This document shows positions 8,223-17,946 of a stretch of 47,065 bases of DNA, one piece after another. The DNA comes from an uncultured archaeon (GTDB lineage: Archaea; Nanobdellota; Nanobdellia; Woesearchaeales; UBA583): NCBI GenBank assembly GCA_937138345.1, contig CAKZOW010000094.1, positions 1 to 47,065 of the forward strand. Reading direction: 5' to 3'. The translations under genes were made by a program, and so were the position numbers. Each line of letters opens with the position of its first letter. Positions within the stretch are counted from its first letter, which is position 1. The notes under the pieces are model-generated. The model was not told where the DNA came from and searched no databases. It was given only the letters and a program-made list of their open reading frames with translations.

Positions 8223-8390
8223 ATGGGAGACATTGATTATGAAAATGACTACTTAGCTAGAAAAAAGAAGCTAAGAGGACTACATAAACGTCTAAAGGAA
8301 ACTAAAGATGTTCAAGAAATTTATCACAAAATTATGGGTTCATCAGAAGGAGTACAAACTTCTGCCGATGATGCAGGTGAAGATAACTAA
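8223..8390 (+). CDS. Small charged protein, 55 residues
   Basis: A short open frame with a TATA box at leaderless spacing. The product starts MGDIDYENDYLARKKKL, has a strongly basic helical middle (RGLHKRLKETKDVQEIYHK) and ends in an acidic tail (SADDAGEDN). The charge partition suggests a nucleic-acid- or ribosome-associated small protein, but no family is recognised. It stands alone between tRNA-Met and the giant surface-protein gene. Evidence for coding is the promoter spacing, codon use like its neighbours and the absence of a competing frame. Confidence 0.6.
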   Translation: MGDIDYENDYLARKKKLRGLHKRLKETKDVQEIYHKIMGSSEGVQTSADDAGEDN

Positions 8391-8424
8391 TTCTTTGATT
8401 TTTTCACCTTTTAGTTATATATAA

Positions 8425-8437
8425 ACTTTAAATATGT
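8425..8437 (+). promoter_or_regulatory. TATA box of the giant surface-protein gene
   Basis: The segment ACTTTAAATATG lies about 25 nt before the ATG at 8457; an overlapping TATATATAAAC lies just upstream. The spacing fits a leaderless mRNA. Confidence 0.5.
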
Positions 8438-8456
8438 TTTTTTATCTTTCTCACTT

Positions 8457-11400
8457 ATGAATGTATACAGATTATTTTTTAATTTATTTTTAATATGTGG
8501 GCTTTTATCTTTTTCTTCTTATGCTGATGGGACAGAATTTGGTAGTTGTTGTTATAATATTGATGATGGGCGTTTAACATCAGGTGAACAAGATACTGAT
8601 GGAAAGTATTATTGCGTTTCAGAAACTCTTTTTATAGGAGAAGCAAATGCGTTTAGTTGCTCTCATTATGTACCACTTTATGCAAAATCAGAAGATGGAA
8701 CTTGTTTTGGTTTTGAGGGTTCTTCTGCAGGTAGCGAACTACCATTTTACATTACTGGGACTGATGTTAGTGGATTTCCAATTTATGCATCATCTACCTC
8801 AGATTCTTCTATTTCTACTATTTTAGATTATTTGACTCTTGATGTGGGAGCTCAATTTAGACCGATTAACCATATTTGGTATACTGATAGTTCTTGTTCT
8901 ACTCCTCTTACTTCTGATTCGGGTGTTAATCCAGGTAATGGTGGAGATAGTGGAAATCAAAATCCAATTGATTCTGGTGACTCTGGAATAATTACTAATC
9001 CTTATGATCCATCTGATTTTGATTTTGAGAATGAAAAACTTCAAATTCCATCTCAGAGTTATTATCCTATTACTTATTATAGAGATTTGGATAGAAATTT
9101 TACTTCTTATGAAAATGTTTTTGATGGTTGTTCAGTTCAAAATGGTATCGATAATTTTTTCTCACCATCTATTGCTTGTAATTCTATTAGTTCTTCTTCT
9201 GGGGAGAGACAATGTTTTTACAACTCATTTAGTATTGGGGATTTGGTAGGTTTGGAATTTAGCAGTCTTAATTCTCAAAATTTTTGTACTTCATTGACTT
9301 CTGTTACAAGTTGTTCTGATTATCAAAATGAATACTCTTGTACTCAAAATGTAGCTTATGATCTTGAAAATTCTTATGCCTCAAAACACCCGGATCTCTC
9401 AAATGGGTGTTCTTGGGTTCCTTCAGAGGATGTTTCATCTTTTTCCTCTGCTGCTAGAGGTGTTTGTATTTCAAATTATGTAGAACCTACACAACAAGGA
9501 TTTGAAGAAGTAGAATATTCTCAGAGACTAAATTTATTTGAGAATCCTAGTTTTGAATTAGGGACTTCTCGTTGGGATAGAACAAATCCAAGTAATGTTA
9601 TTGAAGGAGATATTGAGAGTTATTTTGGAGATAAATCTTATCTTTTAGATCCTAGCTCTACTATCTCTCAAAAAATTTCAGGAGTTTCATATAGAAATTA
9701 TCTATTTTCATTATCTCTTTTACCAAATAATGTGTCTTCTGATGAAGAAGTTTCTTTAGATGTAAGAGTTACTTTTTTCAATGATGCTGGAGTGGAATTG
9801 GAAGAATTTCGATTAATACCTACAAATGGTTACTATACTTCTTCAGAGAGTTCGCAATCTCTCCCATTGTTTAAAAGAGTATTCTTTGATTTATTTACAA
9901 TTCCTGAGACGACTTCATCATTTGAGATTAGCTTAACTAATAATGGGGCCCAATCACTATATCTAGATGCAATGAATGTGGAAGAAATCAGTGATTTAGG
10001 TACTTCCTATTACAAGCCAATTTCAATTGTACCTTCAGAAGCATCTTCTTGTGGAGAGTGTTTTGTTGATGGTTCTTATAATACTTGTACTGAAGAGAAA
10101 AGTGCATCTCTTGGGGCATGTACTTATATGGTTTCAAATGCTTCTTTATCATATGGGGAGGAATTTATTGATCGAGCTTTAGGAAAAGAAAATATGTATA
10201 CTCAACCGGAGTTAGCCTGGCAGTCCCAGTCATTATCTACTTCAACTATTTTTTGTGAATTATATCAAAATGAATCTCAATGTGTGGATCCAAGTAATTC
10301 AATTAATTCTCTTTATGGTTCTAGTTGTTCGTGGAGTCAAGAGTATGGTTGTTTCAAAAATACTTATGAGCAAAGTTTAGGAGTTCCAGATCATATTGAT
10401 ATGTCAACAATATTAGATAATCCTTCTATTTCTTGGGAACAATCATGTGATTTATTAGCACCTGAAGTTTATGCAGTTTTACTTGGGAAAGATGGTCTAG
10501 GAGAATTTCATATATTTGATGGTTCTTCATCTCTAGGAGAGATTTATTTTCATTATCAATTAAGTGATGTTTCTTTATCTGAATTAGAGTCTTGTGAGAA
10601 TTATGATGTTTTATCTCAAGTATATTTCCATTATAATGTAACTTATATGGATATTTCTGGTCCACAAACTGTTGTGAGAACATTTCCGCTAGCTACTCAA
10701 TCAACATTAGATATCTCTCCAATTGCTACAGACTTACTCTCTAATTTCATTGTTGGACATTCACAAGATTCAGGAATTACTCTTCCATTAGATTCTGTTG
10801 AGAGACAATATCGTATTTTAGATAAAGAAATCATTTCTTTAGAAATCTCTATTTTTGATCAATCGGGTAATGTGGGATATGAAAGAGATGTACCAATTAA
10901 TTTTGATGCTAATGGTCCAACTCTTGATTTAGTTTCTCATAATGAAATTGCCTTTGGAAATACAGGAAATATTTTCACTCTAGATAATCCAAATATTTTT
11001 CCAATTAATTCATTATTTGAATTTAAAGCTAATGATACTAATACGATTGCATATTGTGATTTTAGATTGCTTGGTGGAGCATCTTCTATTTATGATGCGG
11101 GCTGGCTTGAAGTTGAAAATTTTACTGGTTCGTCTTCAGTTGATTTTTCAATTGATTTAGCTAGAGTAATTTCACAAACTCCAGCAACAGGAGATACTTT
11201 CGCATTAGAGGTGAGATGTTTAGATTCTTTTAATCAAGCAAGTTCTTATATTTATACTGATTTGAGAGTTTCTTTAAGTGTTGATATTTCTCCAATTTAT
11301 CCTCCAGAATTCTCTTTTGATTATGATAATTTAACTCAAGATCAAGTGTATTTAATTTCAGATGGAATTATTTCTTCTACTGAGGAGATGTATTTTTATA

Positions 11401-14400
11401 CAAATGATGCAGGAACTTCATGTTCACATACATTAAATGGAGTTAACGGAAACTCAGCATGGACAACTGAGGAGTTAGATACACCATTTGAGATAGTTTT
11501 AGATAATGGATTTACGAAAACCTTTTCTCATCTTGTTTCTTCAACTGTTTCTTTTGGCTCTGATGGGAGAAAAGAGGTGAAATTATCTTGCTCAGGTAAT
11601 CTAGGTTCTTTTGAAGAAGACTTAGTTTATTTAGCTGATACACAAAATCCAATTAATGCTCAAATTTCTTTGTTAGGAGATAATCCTAGGATGTTTAATG
11701 ATGGAACATTTACGTATCTTTCTCTTCCTAGAGGATCACAGACACAATTACATTCATTTCCAAATGAAATTAATCCAGTTCCTTATATTAATCCAAGTTT
11801 ACTGAATTTAGACTTTTTACTTGAAGTTGATGGCACTGGTTCTTGGATTTCACCTGAGGCAGAATTTATGATGTTTTCGTCAAACTCTAATAATACTTTA
11901 TCATTAGTTCCAAGACCGATGTTGCTCTCAAACCTCTACTTGGAGCATAATACTAGCAAATCTTCAGTGTATGAAGCTAATGCTACTTTTTCAATTCCTC
12001 CTATCTCTACTAGTGATTTCACATTACCTGGATTAGAGTTTACTAATGTTCAAAATTCACCTTATCTTTATATGATGAATTTTGGAATGAATGTTTTTGA
12101 TTTAGGAAATAATTCAGTATTTGTAGAATATGATTTATTAATTGATAATTCAACACCTCAAATTTCATTTGGAGGAGATATTGGTTCTATGGATTCTACT
12201 TCAAGACTTATTTTTTCTAGAAGTGAAGATCCAATTATAGAATTATCTTTTTCAACACCAAATTACAGAAAGCATTCCTGTGTTGCAGAATTGGAGAGAG
12301 GCGCTCAGAGATTTCTACCTTATAATTTATCCAATGGTGCAATGCAATCAAGTTTTGTTTTTTCATTAGGAGATATTGTTCAAGGACCAGTTGATATTTC
12401 ACTTCAAGATTATTATTTAACTCTTGACTGCGTTGATGTTTACGGAGATCCTCTAGGTATTACTAAGTATAAACTTATTTTTGATGATGAGGCTCCAAAA
12501 TTTGATGAAGTTGGTTTTTTGCCAGGAAATGATTTCTCAAGGTATTTACCAACTCCTACATCTTATCTTTCAGAGATTACTTCATCTTTAGATGTTATAT
12601 TGTTAGAGGATGAGCAATATGGAGTTACTTGCACAGTGGAACCTAGTTCTATGGCTTCTTCATATTCTTGTGATTCTTTTGAGAGTTTTTCATTCAGAGG
12701 TGTTTCTACCTCTCCAATGATTCGTTTGTTTAGTGAAGATTCTAGGGTTTCTCAAGGAAATGAATCTTATGCTTGTGCAACAACTCCTACTTTTTGGAAT
12801 GCTATTCCTTATGGTGTTGATAATACCCAAGAATTAGAATTTAATGTATTATGTAGAGATGCCGCAGGAAATGAAAATTCTACTTCTTTTTCAATTGGTG
12901 TGAATCATTACGATTCTATTTTAGCATCAATTAATTTCACTTATGATCAAGAAAGAGCATATCCTACTTTTTATTTTTTAAATGAAATTGTAGGGGGTAC
13001 TGTTGCTGAGTTTTATTATATTGATCAAGATGGACAAGAACAATTTCTAAAGAGTTTTTCACTCCCCTCTATTCCTGCAAATTCATATCATGAAAGTTCT
13101 GTGTATTTGAATTTATCAGAAATTGAGTTATCAGATAGGGAATCAGTAGAAATTAGAGTACATCTTCTCGGAGAAGTAACTTCAACTACTCTTAAAAAAG
13201 ATACAACTGCTCCTTTAATTTCATTGATGATGCCTATGGTTGAAGATGGGAAGCTAGATTCTAGTTCTACTTCAGTATTATTTTCAGCATTTGATGAACT
13301 ATCAAATCCTCTGGATGTACTCCTTCTTATAGAAAAAGATTCATCTGGAGTTTTTGTTCCTCTCTATATTAAAAATGTATCTTTTGAATCTTCTTTAAAT
13401 TCATTATACTCTTCAAATGAATCTCCGCTCTCACCTAATGATTTATCTCAGCAAATAGGTATGGTAATTTCAGATTTAGGATTTGATTCAACATATGAAA
13501 TTACTCTTATTGCTGAAGATACTTCTGGTTTTATTTCATCTGAGACTATATCATTTTCTTTAGATGTTCCAAGAGTTGTTTTGGAGGGTTCTTCAATTTT
13601 TGAAAATCCAATAACTGGTGAGTATTTCACTATAACTCAAGTTCCTTCTATGAAATTAGCTCCTAGTTTGAATGTTCCTCTTTCGTGTGATTTAGGTTAT
13701 GCGCAAGGTATCTTATCTAATGGTGCTTTATCATCATCTACTTATGAAATTTCACTCTTTGATGATCTCTCATTTACTTTACCAGAACCTTTGGGATTTG
13801 GATCTCTTTTTACTTCAGTTCAAATGAATTTTAATTGTGATTTAGATGGTTCACTAGTTCAAAGCCAATATGTTTTACATTATGATAATTCAGAATTTGA
13901 AATAGTAAATTCTTCTATGAAATCAGGTATTGAAGAATATTTCTTACCAAATAAACAAAATTTGGTATTGCCTTCATTAGTTGATGGTTTAAGAGTTATG
14001 TTCAGTGAATCAGAACCTTATGCATTGTGTTCCTTTACACTTAGAGATTCAACATCTTATACGTGTAATTCAAATCAGTCTTTTTTTGAAGGATCGGGTA
14101 ATTCTCTTCTATCAGAAGACTTTGAATTACTATCTTTTACACAAGGTAATTCTTCATTTTGTTCTCCTTCCAGCTCATTAGTTTTAGATGGCGTATCTGA
14201 TATTGAAACATCTCTTTTAATTGATGTGAGTTGTGAAGATGTATTTGGAGTTGTATCTCAAGATTTAGTGACTCTACCTATTACGTATACTACATCTACT
14301 CTGCTCAATGTAATTCCAACAATTTCAGGAGATTCTCTTTTACTTTCACTAGAATCTTTAGAGCTTGAAAATGGGTTTCATAGTTTACAGGTTGAACTTG

Positions 14401-15917
14401 ATGGTGAGTTTTATGATGTTTCTTATAATGTGGTAGGATTTTCAAATGGTATTTTTACATATCAATTATCTGGAGTAGATATTTCTTCTTTAGAACCTGC
14501 TTCATTGTATGTAGGTAATTTACATCTCTTAGCAAATGGTGTTTCTTTAGAATCTAGAGAATTTAGTTTTGTATATGATACTCAAGGTCCTGAATTAGAT
14601 TTCACTTTACTTTCTAATGGAATTAATAATTCAATTTATTTTGAAGACTTTTCATTTAGAATTACTTCCGAGGATTTAATTTCTGATGTTGATTCTTTGG
14701 AGATTTTAGTAAACTCTGAATCTGTTTTTTATAGAGGAAGTGAGTTTGAAGAATTTATTGATGGTTCGGTTCTTGGAATTGAGAAAACTCTGAGTTCTGC
14801 AGGTTCTTTAGGTTTTGATTTGCGTTATTTTGGAGGATTTGATTCAACTACTTTAGTCCTAGAATTTATTTCTAAAGATGCACAAGGAAACAGTGCTTCA
14901 TTGTCTCAAGAAATCTATTTAGATGATAGTATTGTATTTTTATTAGATGATAGTGTAACTTCATTTGCCCACTCTAGCAATGATTATTGGTTATCTGAAG
15001 TTAAATATCCAGTAATTTCATTTTTCACAAATCAAAATTTCACACGATGTAATGCAGCTGGAATTGGTGATTTTGATGCTATTGGTGGTGGAGTTTATGA
15101 ATTAAATTTAGGGGATTATTCAGATGTTGATTATGATAGGGTTTTAGATGTGTATATTAATTGTATTGGTCCTCAAAATGATTTATTAACCTATTCTAAA
15201 AATCTTTATTTTGTTGATACTCTACCAGATTTTACTATTACTTCCTCTGATGGTTTTTTATTAACTGATGATATTGGTATTGTTGAATATATAATTACTT
15301 CAGTAGTTCCTCCTCATGTTGATGAGTTACAGTGTTCCTATTCATTTGGATCTCAAGAAAGTATTGTTTTATCTAATGAGAACTATGCTCCTTCACATAG
15401 TATTTTTATTAATACTTCGGAGTTGTCTCCTCAAGATTATTCATTATCTGTTTCATGTAGCGATATTTTAGGGAGAACTCATGATGTTGAGAAAACTGTT
15501 GAAAATGCTTTATTTGAAGGGTTAGAACTTAGTAATTTTGAAATTGTTTCAGGAGATTTGGCTTTTGAGTTAACAACTAGTGAGGTATTGGTTCTTGATG
15601 ATACTAGAGATTATGTTCTCTCTTTTAGTTCAAATAAAATGGAGACGAGTTGTTCTATTTCAATTATGGAAATTTCCTTGTTCAATATTGTTTTAAACTT
15701 CTTTGAGTCCTTGTTTTCATTAAATGAGCAGAGTATTTTTCCTCAAAGCCCTTATGTTTTTAGAACTGAATTATTATCTTTGGGGTCTGGAGAATATGAT
15801 ATTAATCTTTTTTGTACTGCAAATGATGGGCAAAGTTCAGTTGACCAAACATTTACTTTGGAGTTAACAAATACTTCAGAAAATGAGGTTCCAGAATTTG
15901 AAGTATTATTTCCTTAA
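8457..15917 (+). CDS. Giant secreted surface protein, 2486 residues, with repeated Ig-like domains
   Basis: It begins with a Sec-type signal peptide (MNVYRLFFNLFLICGLLSF). Residues 25-145 are Cys-rich. A Gly/Asn/Asp/Pro linker follows at about 155-185. A jelly-roll, carbohydrate-binding-module-like segment starts near residue 355 (LFENPSFELGTSRW). The remaining 1700 or so residues are serial beta-sandwich units, many ending in a signature like CxDxxGN (VLCRDAAGNENST, LTLDCVDVYGD, LSVSCSDILGRTHD), as in bacterial Ig-like repeats. No C-terminal membrane helix or sorting motif is seen, so it is secreted, or held through the neighbouring LamG protein or lipids (inference). Ser, Asn and Thr abundance suggests N-glycosylation. 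In small DPANN cells such proteins are candidate host-adhesion or envelope proteins. No functional residues can be assigned. Confidence 0.85.
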   Translation: MNVYRLFFNLFLICGLLSFSSYADGTEFGSCCYNIDDGRLTSGEQDTDGKYYCVSETLFIGEANAFSCSHYVPLYAKSEDGTCFGFEGSSAGSELPFYITGTDVSGFPIYASSTSDSSISTILDYLTLDVGAQFRPINHIWYTDSSCSTPLTSDSGVNPGNGGDSGNQNPIDSGDSGIITNPYDPSDFDFENEKLQIPSQSYYPITYYRDLDRNFTSYENVFDGCSVQNGIDNFFSPSIACNSISSSSGERQCFYNSFSIGDLVGLEFSSLNSQNFCTSLTSVTSCSDYQNEYSCTQNVAYDLENSYASKHPDLSNGCSWVPSEDVSSFSSAARGVCISNYVEPTQQGFEEVEYSQRLNLFENPSFELGTSRWDRTNPSNVIEGDIESYFGDKSYLLDPSSTISQKISGVSYRNYLFSLSLLPNNVSSDEEVSLDVRVTFFNDAGVELEEFRLIPTNGYYTSSESSQSLPLFKRVFFDLFTIPETTSSFEISLTNNGAQSLYLDAMNVEEISDLGTSYYKPISIVPSEASSCGECFVDGSYNTCTEEKSASLGACTYMVSNASLSYGEEFIDRALGKENMYTQPELAWQSQSLSTSTIFCELYQNESQCVDPSNSINSLYGSSCSWSQEYGCFKNTYEQSLGVPDHIDMSTILDNPSISWEQSCDLLAPEVYAVLLGKDGLGEFHIFDGSSSLGEIYFHYQLSDVSLSELESCENYDVLSQVYFHYNVTYMDISGPQTVVRTFPLATQSTLDISPIATDLLSNFIVGHSQDSGITLPLDSVERQYRILDKEIISLEISIFDQSGNVGYERDVPINFDANGPTLDLVSHNEIAFGNTGNIFTLDNPNIFPINSLFEFKANDTNTIAYCDFRLLGGASSIYDAGWLEVENFTGSSSVDFSIDLARVISQTPATGDTFALEVRCLDSFNQASSYIYTDLRVSLSVDISPIYPPEFSFDYDNLTQDQVYLISDGIISSTEEMYFYTNDAGTSCSHTLNGVNGNSAWTTEELDTPFEIVLDNGFTKTFSHLVSSTVSFGSDGRKEVKLSCSGNLGSFEEDLVYLADTQNPINAQISLLGDNPRMFNDGTFTYLSLPRGSQTQLHSFPNEINPVPYINPSLLNLDFLLEVDGTGSWISPEAEFMMFSSNSNNTLSLVPRPMLLSNLYLEHNTSKSSVYEANATFSIPPISTSDFTLPGLEFTNVQNSPYLYMMNFGMNVFDLGNNSVFVEYDLLIDNSTPQISFGGDIGSMDSTSRLIFSRSEDPIIELSFSTPNYRKHSCVAELERGAQRFLPYNLSNGAMQSSFVFSLGDIVQGPVDISLQDYYLTLDCVDVYGDPLGITKYKLIFDDEAPKFDEVGFLPGNDFSRYLPTPTSYLSEITSSLDVILLEDEQYGVTCTVEPSSMASSYSCDSFESFSFRGVSTSPMIRLFSEDSRVSQGNESYACATTPTFWNAIPYGVDNTQELEFNVLCRDAAGNENSTSFSIGVNHYDSILASINFTYDQERAYPTFYFLNEIVGGTVAEFYYIDQDGQEQFLKSFSLPSIPANSYHESSVYLNLSEIELSDRESVEIRVHLLGEVTSTTLKKDTTAPLISLMMPMVEDGKLDSSSTSVLFSAFDELSNPLDVLLLIEKDSSGVFVPLYIKNVSFESSLNSLYSSNESPLSPNDLSQQIGMVISDLGFDSTYEITLIAEDTSGFISSETISFSLDVPRVVLEGSSIFENPITGEYFTITQVPSMKLAPSLNVPLSCDLGYAQGILSNGALSSSTYEISLFDDLSFTLPEPLGFGSLFTSVQMNFNCDLDGSLVQSQYVLHYDNSEFEIVNSSMKSGIEEYFLPNKQNLVLPSLVDGLRVMFSESEPYALCSFTLRDSTSYTCNSNQSFFEGSGNSLLSEDFELLSFTQGNSSFCSPSSSLVLDGVSDIETSLLIDVSCEDVFGVVSQDLVTLPITYTTSTLLNVIPTISGDSLLLSLESLELENGFHSLQVELDGEFYDVSYNVVGFSNGIFTYQLSGVDISSLEPASLYVGNLHLLANGVSLESREFSFVYDTQGPELDFTLLSNGINNSIYFEDFSFRITSEDLISDVDSLEILVNSESVFYRGSEFEEFIDGSVLGIEKTLSSAGSLGFDLRYFGGFDSTTLVLEFISKDAQGNSASLSQEIYLDDSIVFLLDDSVTSFAHSSNDYWLSEVKYPVISFFTNQNFTRCNAAGIGDFDAIGGGVYELNLGDYSDVDYDRVLDVYINCIGPQNDLLTYSKNLYFVDTLPDFTITSSDGFLLTDDIGIVEYIITSVVPPHVDELQCSYSFGSQESIVLSNENYAPSHSIFINTSELSPQDYSLSVSCSDILGRTHDVEKTVENALFEGLELSNFEIVSGDLAFELTTSEVLVLDDTRDYVLSFSSNKMETSCSISIMEISLFNIVLNFFESLFSLNEQSIFPQSPYVFRTELLSLGSGEYDINLFCTANDGQSSVDQTFTLELTNTSENEVPEFEVLFP

Positions 15918-15988
15918 TTTTTTTGAGAGTATTTTATTTTATTCTTTGATAAATAATATTTTTAAAATGTTATTTCTTTCTTTTTTTA

Positions 15989-17017
15989 ATGAGGTATTTA
16001 TTATTGCTTTTTATGGTGATTATTTTTTCTTATTCTTCGTTTTCAATTTCTTTTGATGTTTTTCCAAGTAATAACGCCGTCATATCAAATCTCTCATCTA
16101 CAATTCTCTCTGAGACTCGAAGTTCTTCTCCTACTTCTACGTGGATTGATTGGAATAATTCTTTGAGAGGATACTGGGGTTTTAATTCTTTAATTGGTTC
16201 TAATATTTCTGATTTATCTTCTTTTAATGATACTATTTTTACTGTGGGTGATATCGTGGTGGATTCATCTGATAGGGTAAGGGGTAATTATCTTTCCTTT
16301 GATGGTTCAGGGGATTATGTTTTTGGTTTTGATGAACTTCCTGAGTCGGAGGGGAGTGTTTCATTTTGGTTTAGAACGGGAGATGGTTCTTCTCAAGTTA
16401 TTTATTTTTCAGGCCCTTCTACAGAAGATGGTTTTAGCTCAGGTGGTAGTAGGCCATCCATTACTTTAGGTGTTACAAGTAATTATCTTCGAGGATCAGT
16501 TGAGAGATCTAGTGATGCCGATTTAGTTACTTTTTATAATGATACTTTAACTTCAAGTTCGTGGTTTCATGTTGTTCATACTTGGAAGGGAAATTCTTTT
16601 CATAGGTTATATATTAATGGTGATTTGATAGTAGATAATTCTTTGAGTTTTACGCCTTCTATTTCTCAGGAAAGAATTTATCTTGGGAGGCCAGGTACTA
16701 ATGCAAGATATTTTAATGGTGATTTGGATGAGTTATTAATTTTTAATAGAGCAATAACTTCGGAAGAGGTAATGTCTTTGTATAATTCACAGACATCTCC
16801 TTTTTTTTACGGACCTTTGGCTTTAGAAAATTTAACTAATTATAACTTTTCTTTATTTGGAATTGATATGGTGGGGGATCAAATAATTTATGATTCTACT
16901 TTTTTTACGAATACTTCTTATATTGAGCCTCAACTTGGGAGTTTTACTTCGTCTAATTTCCCTGCTTTTTCGCTATTTTTCTCTTTTGTTTTTGTTTTTC
17001 TTTATTTTATCGTTTAG
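15989..17017 (+). CDS. LamG (concanavalin-like) lectin-domain surface protein with C-terminal anchor
   Basis: 342 residues. The N-terminal signal peptide is MRYLLLLFMVIIFSYSS. A single LamG/Pfam 'Concanavalin A-like lectin/glucanase' domain occupies about 50-270, with the usual landmarks: LRGYWGFN, LSFDGSGDYV, GSVSFWFRTG, WFHVVHTWKG, LYINGDLIVDN, IYLGRPG and FNGDLDELLIFNRAITSEE. It ends in a hydrophobic segment (FSLFFSFVFVFLYFIV) that is probably a membrane anchor. It follows the giant surface protein by 71 nt, with an AT-rich stretch between, and likely belongs to the same surface module. The fold binds glycans or protein partners. No catalytic residues of the GH16 type are seen. Confidence 0.8.
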   Translation: MRYLLLLFMVIIFSYSSFSISFDVFPSNNAVISNLSSTILSETRSSSPTSTWIDWNNSLRGYWGFNSLIGSNISDLSSFNDTIFTVGDIVVDSSDRVRGNYLSFDGSGDYVFGFDELPESEGSVSFWFRTGDGSSQVIYFSGPSTEDGFSSGGSRPSITLGVTSNYLRGSVERSSDADLVTFYNDTLTSSSWFHVVHTWKGNSFHRLYINGDLIVDNSLSFTPSISQERIYLGRPGTNARYFNGDLDELLIFNRAITSEEVMSLYNSQTSPFFYGPLALENLTNYNFSLFGIDMVGDQIIYDSTFFTNTSYIEPQLGSFTSSNFPAFSLFFSFVFVFLYFIV

Positions 17018-17168
17018 ATTTTATTTTATAGTTATTTGGGTGTAGTCTTGAGATATGTTTTATGAAAGTATTTTTTATCTTTACTATGAATTAGAGCTTG
17101 AAAATCAAAACATTTTTAAAGAGAATTTAATTTATTTTTCTTATTGGGTCCACTAAGATATATTTCTT

Positions 17169-17241
17169 AGCCCTTTAGTGTAGTGGACTATCATCCGGCT
17201 CTTTGGAAGCCGGGACCCCAGTTCGAATCTGGGAGGGGCTA
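17169..17241 (+). tRNA. tRNA-Gln (TTG)
   Basis: Acceptor AGCCCTT pairs with AGGGGCT (one G-T pair), discriminator A, anticodon stem CCGGCT/AGCCGG with loop CTTTGGA giving anticodon TTG, and T arm CCCAG/CTGGG. The genome encodes CCA directly after the discriminator (17242-17244), which the other tRNAs in this window lack. Confidence 0.93.
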
Positions 17242-17404
17242 CCATTTATTATTCTCAAAAAATTTCATTGTCAGAGATGTTTTTTTGTATTTCTTAGTTA
17301 TTTTCAATTGTTTTGTTAAGTAAATCTTTTTAAATGGCTTAATCTTTCTTTTACTAAGCAATCTATTTGGTTGCCTTAAGAAAAACATTTGTTTTTCAAT
17401 AGGA

Positions 17405-17518
17405 TTTTAGGTGTTACCGAATTCATCAAACACCACTATACCTGTAAAATGGCAAGATACTAGACACAAATCCTTTGGATTTGTTCTTGTTTCCACCCTT
17501 TTTTAGTGAAACAAAAAA
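17405..17518 (+). repeat. Leader of uS15 with start-codon echo and hairpin
   Basis: Between tRNA-Gln and uS15 lies 274 nt without a gene. A TATA-like CTTTTTAAATGG lies near 17327-17340. At 17410-17434 there is a GGTGTT/AACACC hairpin. The motif AAAATGGCAAGA at 17447-17457 repeats the start of the uS15 gene (17517-17527) but is followed by TAC TAG. Between the two copies is ACTAGACAC, a perfect 8-bp hairpin with a TTT loop (17466-17484), then TTCTTGT. ACTAGACAC and TTCTTGT also bracket part of the array beside rlmE (6405-6465). Confidence 0.55.
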
Positions 17519-17944
17519 ATGGCAAGAACACACGCAAGAACAAAAGGAAAATCAGGATCTTCAAGACCTGTGACTCCAAATTTATCTTTTGTAACTATGA
17601 AAGCAAAAGATGTTGAAAAGTTAATTGTAACAATGGCAAAAGATGCAACTCCTGCATCAAAAATTGGATTGGTATTAAGAGATACTTACTCAGTTCCTTC
17701 AGTTAAGGCACTTTGTGGAAAATCAATTGGACAAATTTTATCAGAAAATGGTGTTTCAACTTCAGTTCCTGAAGATTTAAATGCATTAGTTGCTAAAGTT
17801 CAAGCTCTTAAAAAACACTTAGCTAATAATTCAAGAGATACTCACAATAAAAGAGGTTTAATCTTACTTGAAGCAAAAATTAGAAGATTATCAACTTATT
17901 ATAAGAAAAAAGGAATGATTCCTACAAATTGGGGGTATAATTAA
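17519..17944 (+). CDS. rps15: 30S ribosomal protein uS15
   Basis: 141 residues, typical of the archaeal/eukaryotic form, which carries an N-terminal extension before the bacterial-size S15 core. It starts MARTHARTKGKSGSSRP, as archaeal uS15 does, and the core includes KIGLVLRDTYSVPSVK and a closing RLSTYYKKKGMIPTNWGY. It binds 16S rRNA in the platform of the small subunit. It is followed after 2 nt by eS1, a common archaeal pairing, so the two are cotranscribed. A copy of its first three codons lies 70 nt upstream with a hairpin between. Confidence 0.95.
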   Translation: MARTHARTKGKSGSSRPVTPNLSFVTMKAKDVEKLIVTMAKDATPASKIGLVLRDTYSVPSVKALCGKSIGQILSENGVSTSVPEDLNALVAKVQALKKHLANNSRDTHNKRGLILLEAKIRRLSTYYKKKGMIPTNWGYN

Positions 17945-17946
17945 GA

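Noticed and set aside
8823-9249. Short frames on both strands inside the giant surface gene, and similar ones inside rpoA', rpoA'', arlCE and arlJ
   Set aside because: They are shadows of long genes with consistent domain content, have no promoters and show biased, low-complexity translations.
15918-15988. Possible echo of the LamG protein start (MLFLSFF versus MRYLLLLF) upstream of 15989
   Set aside because: Hydrophobic T-rich codons match easily by chance; no hairpin or CG box is present.
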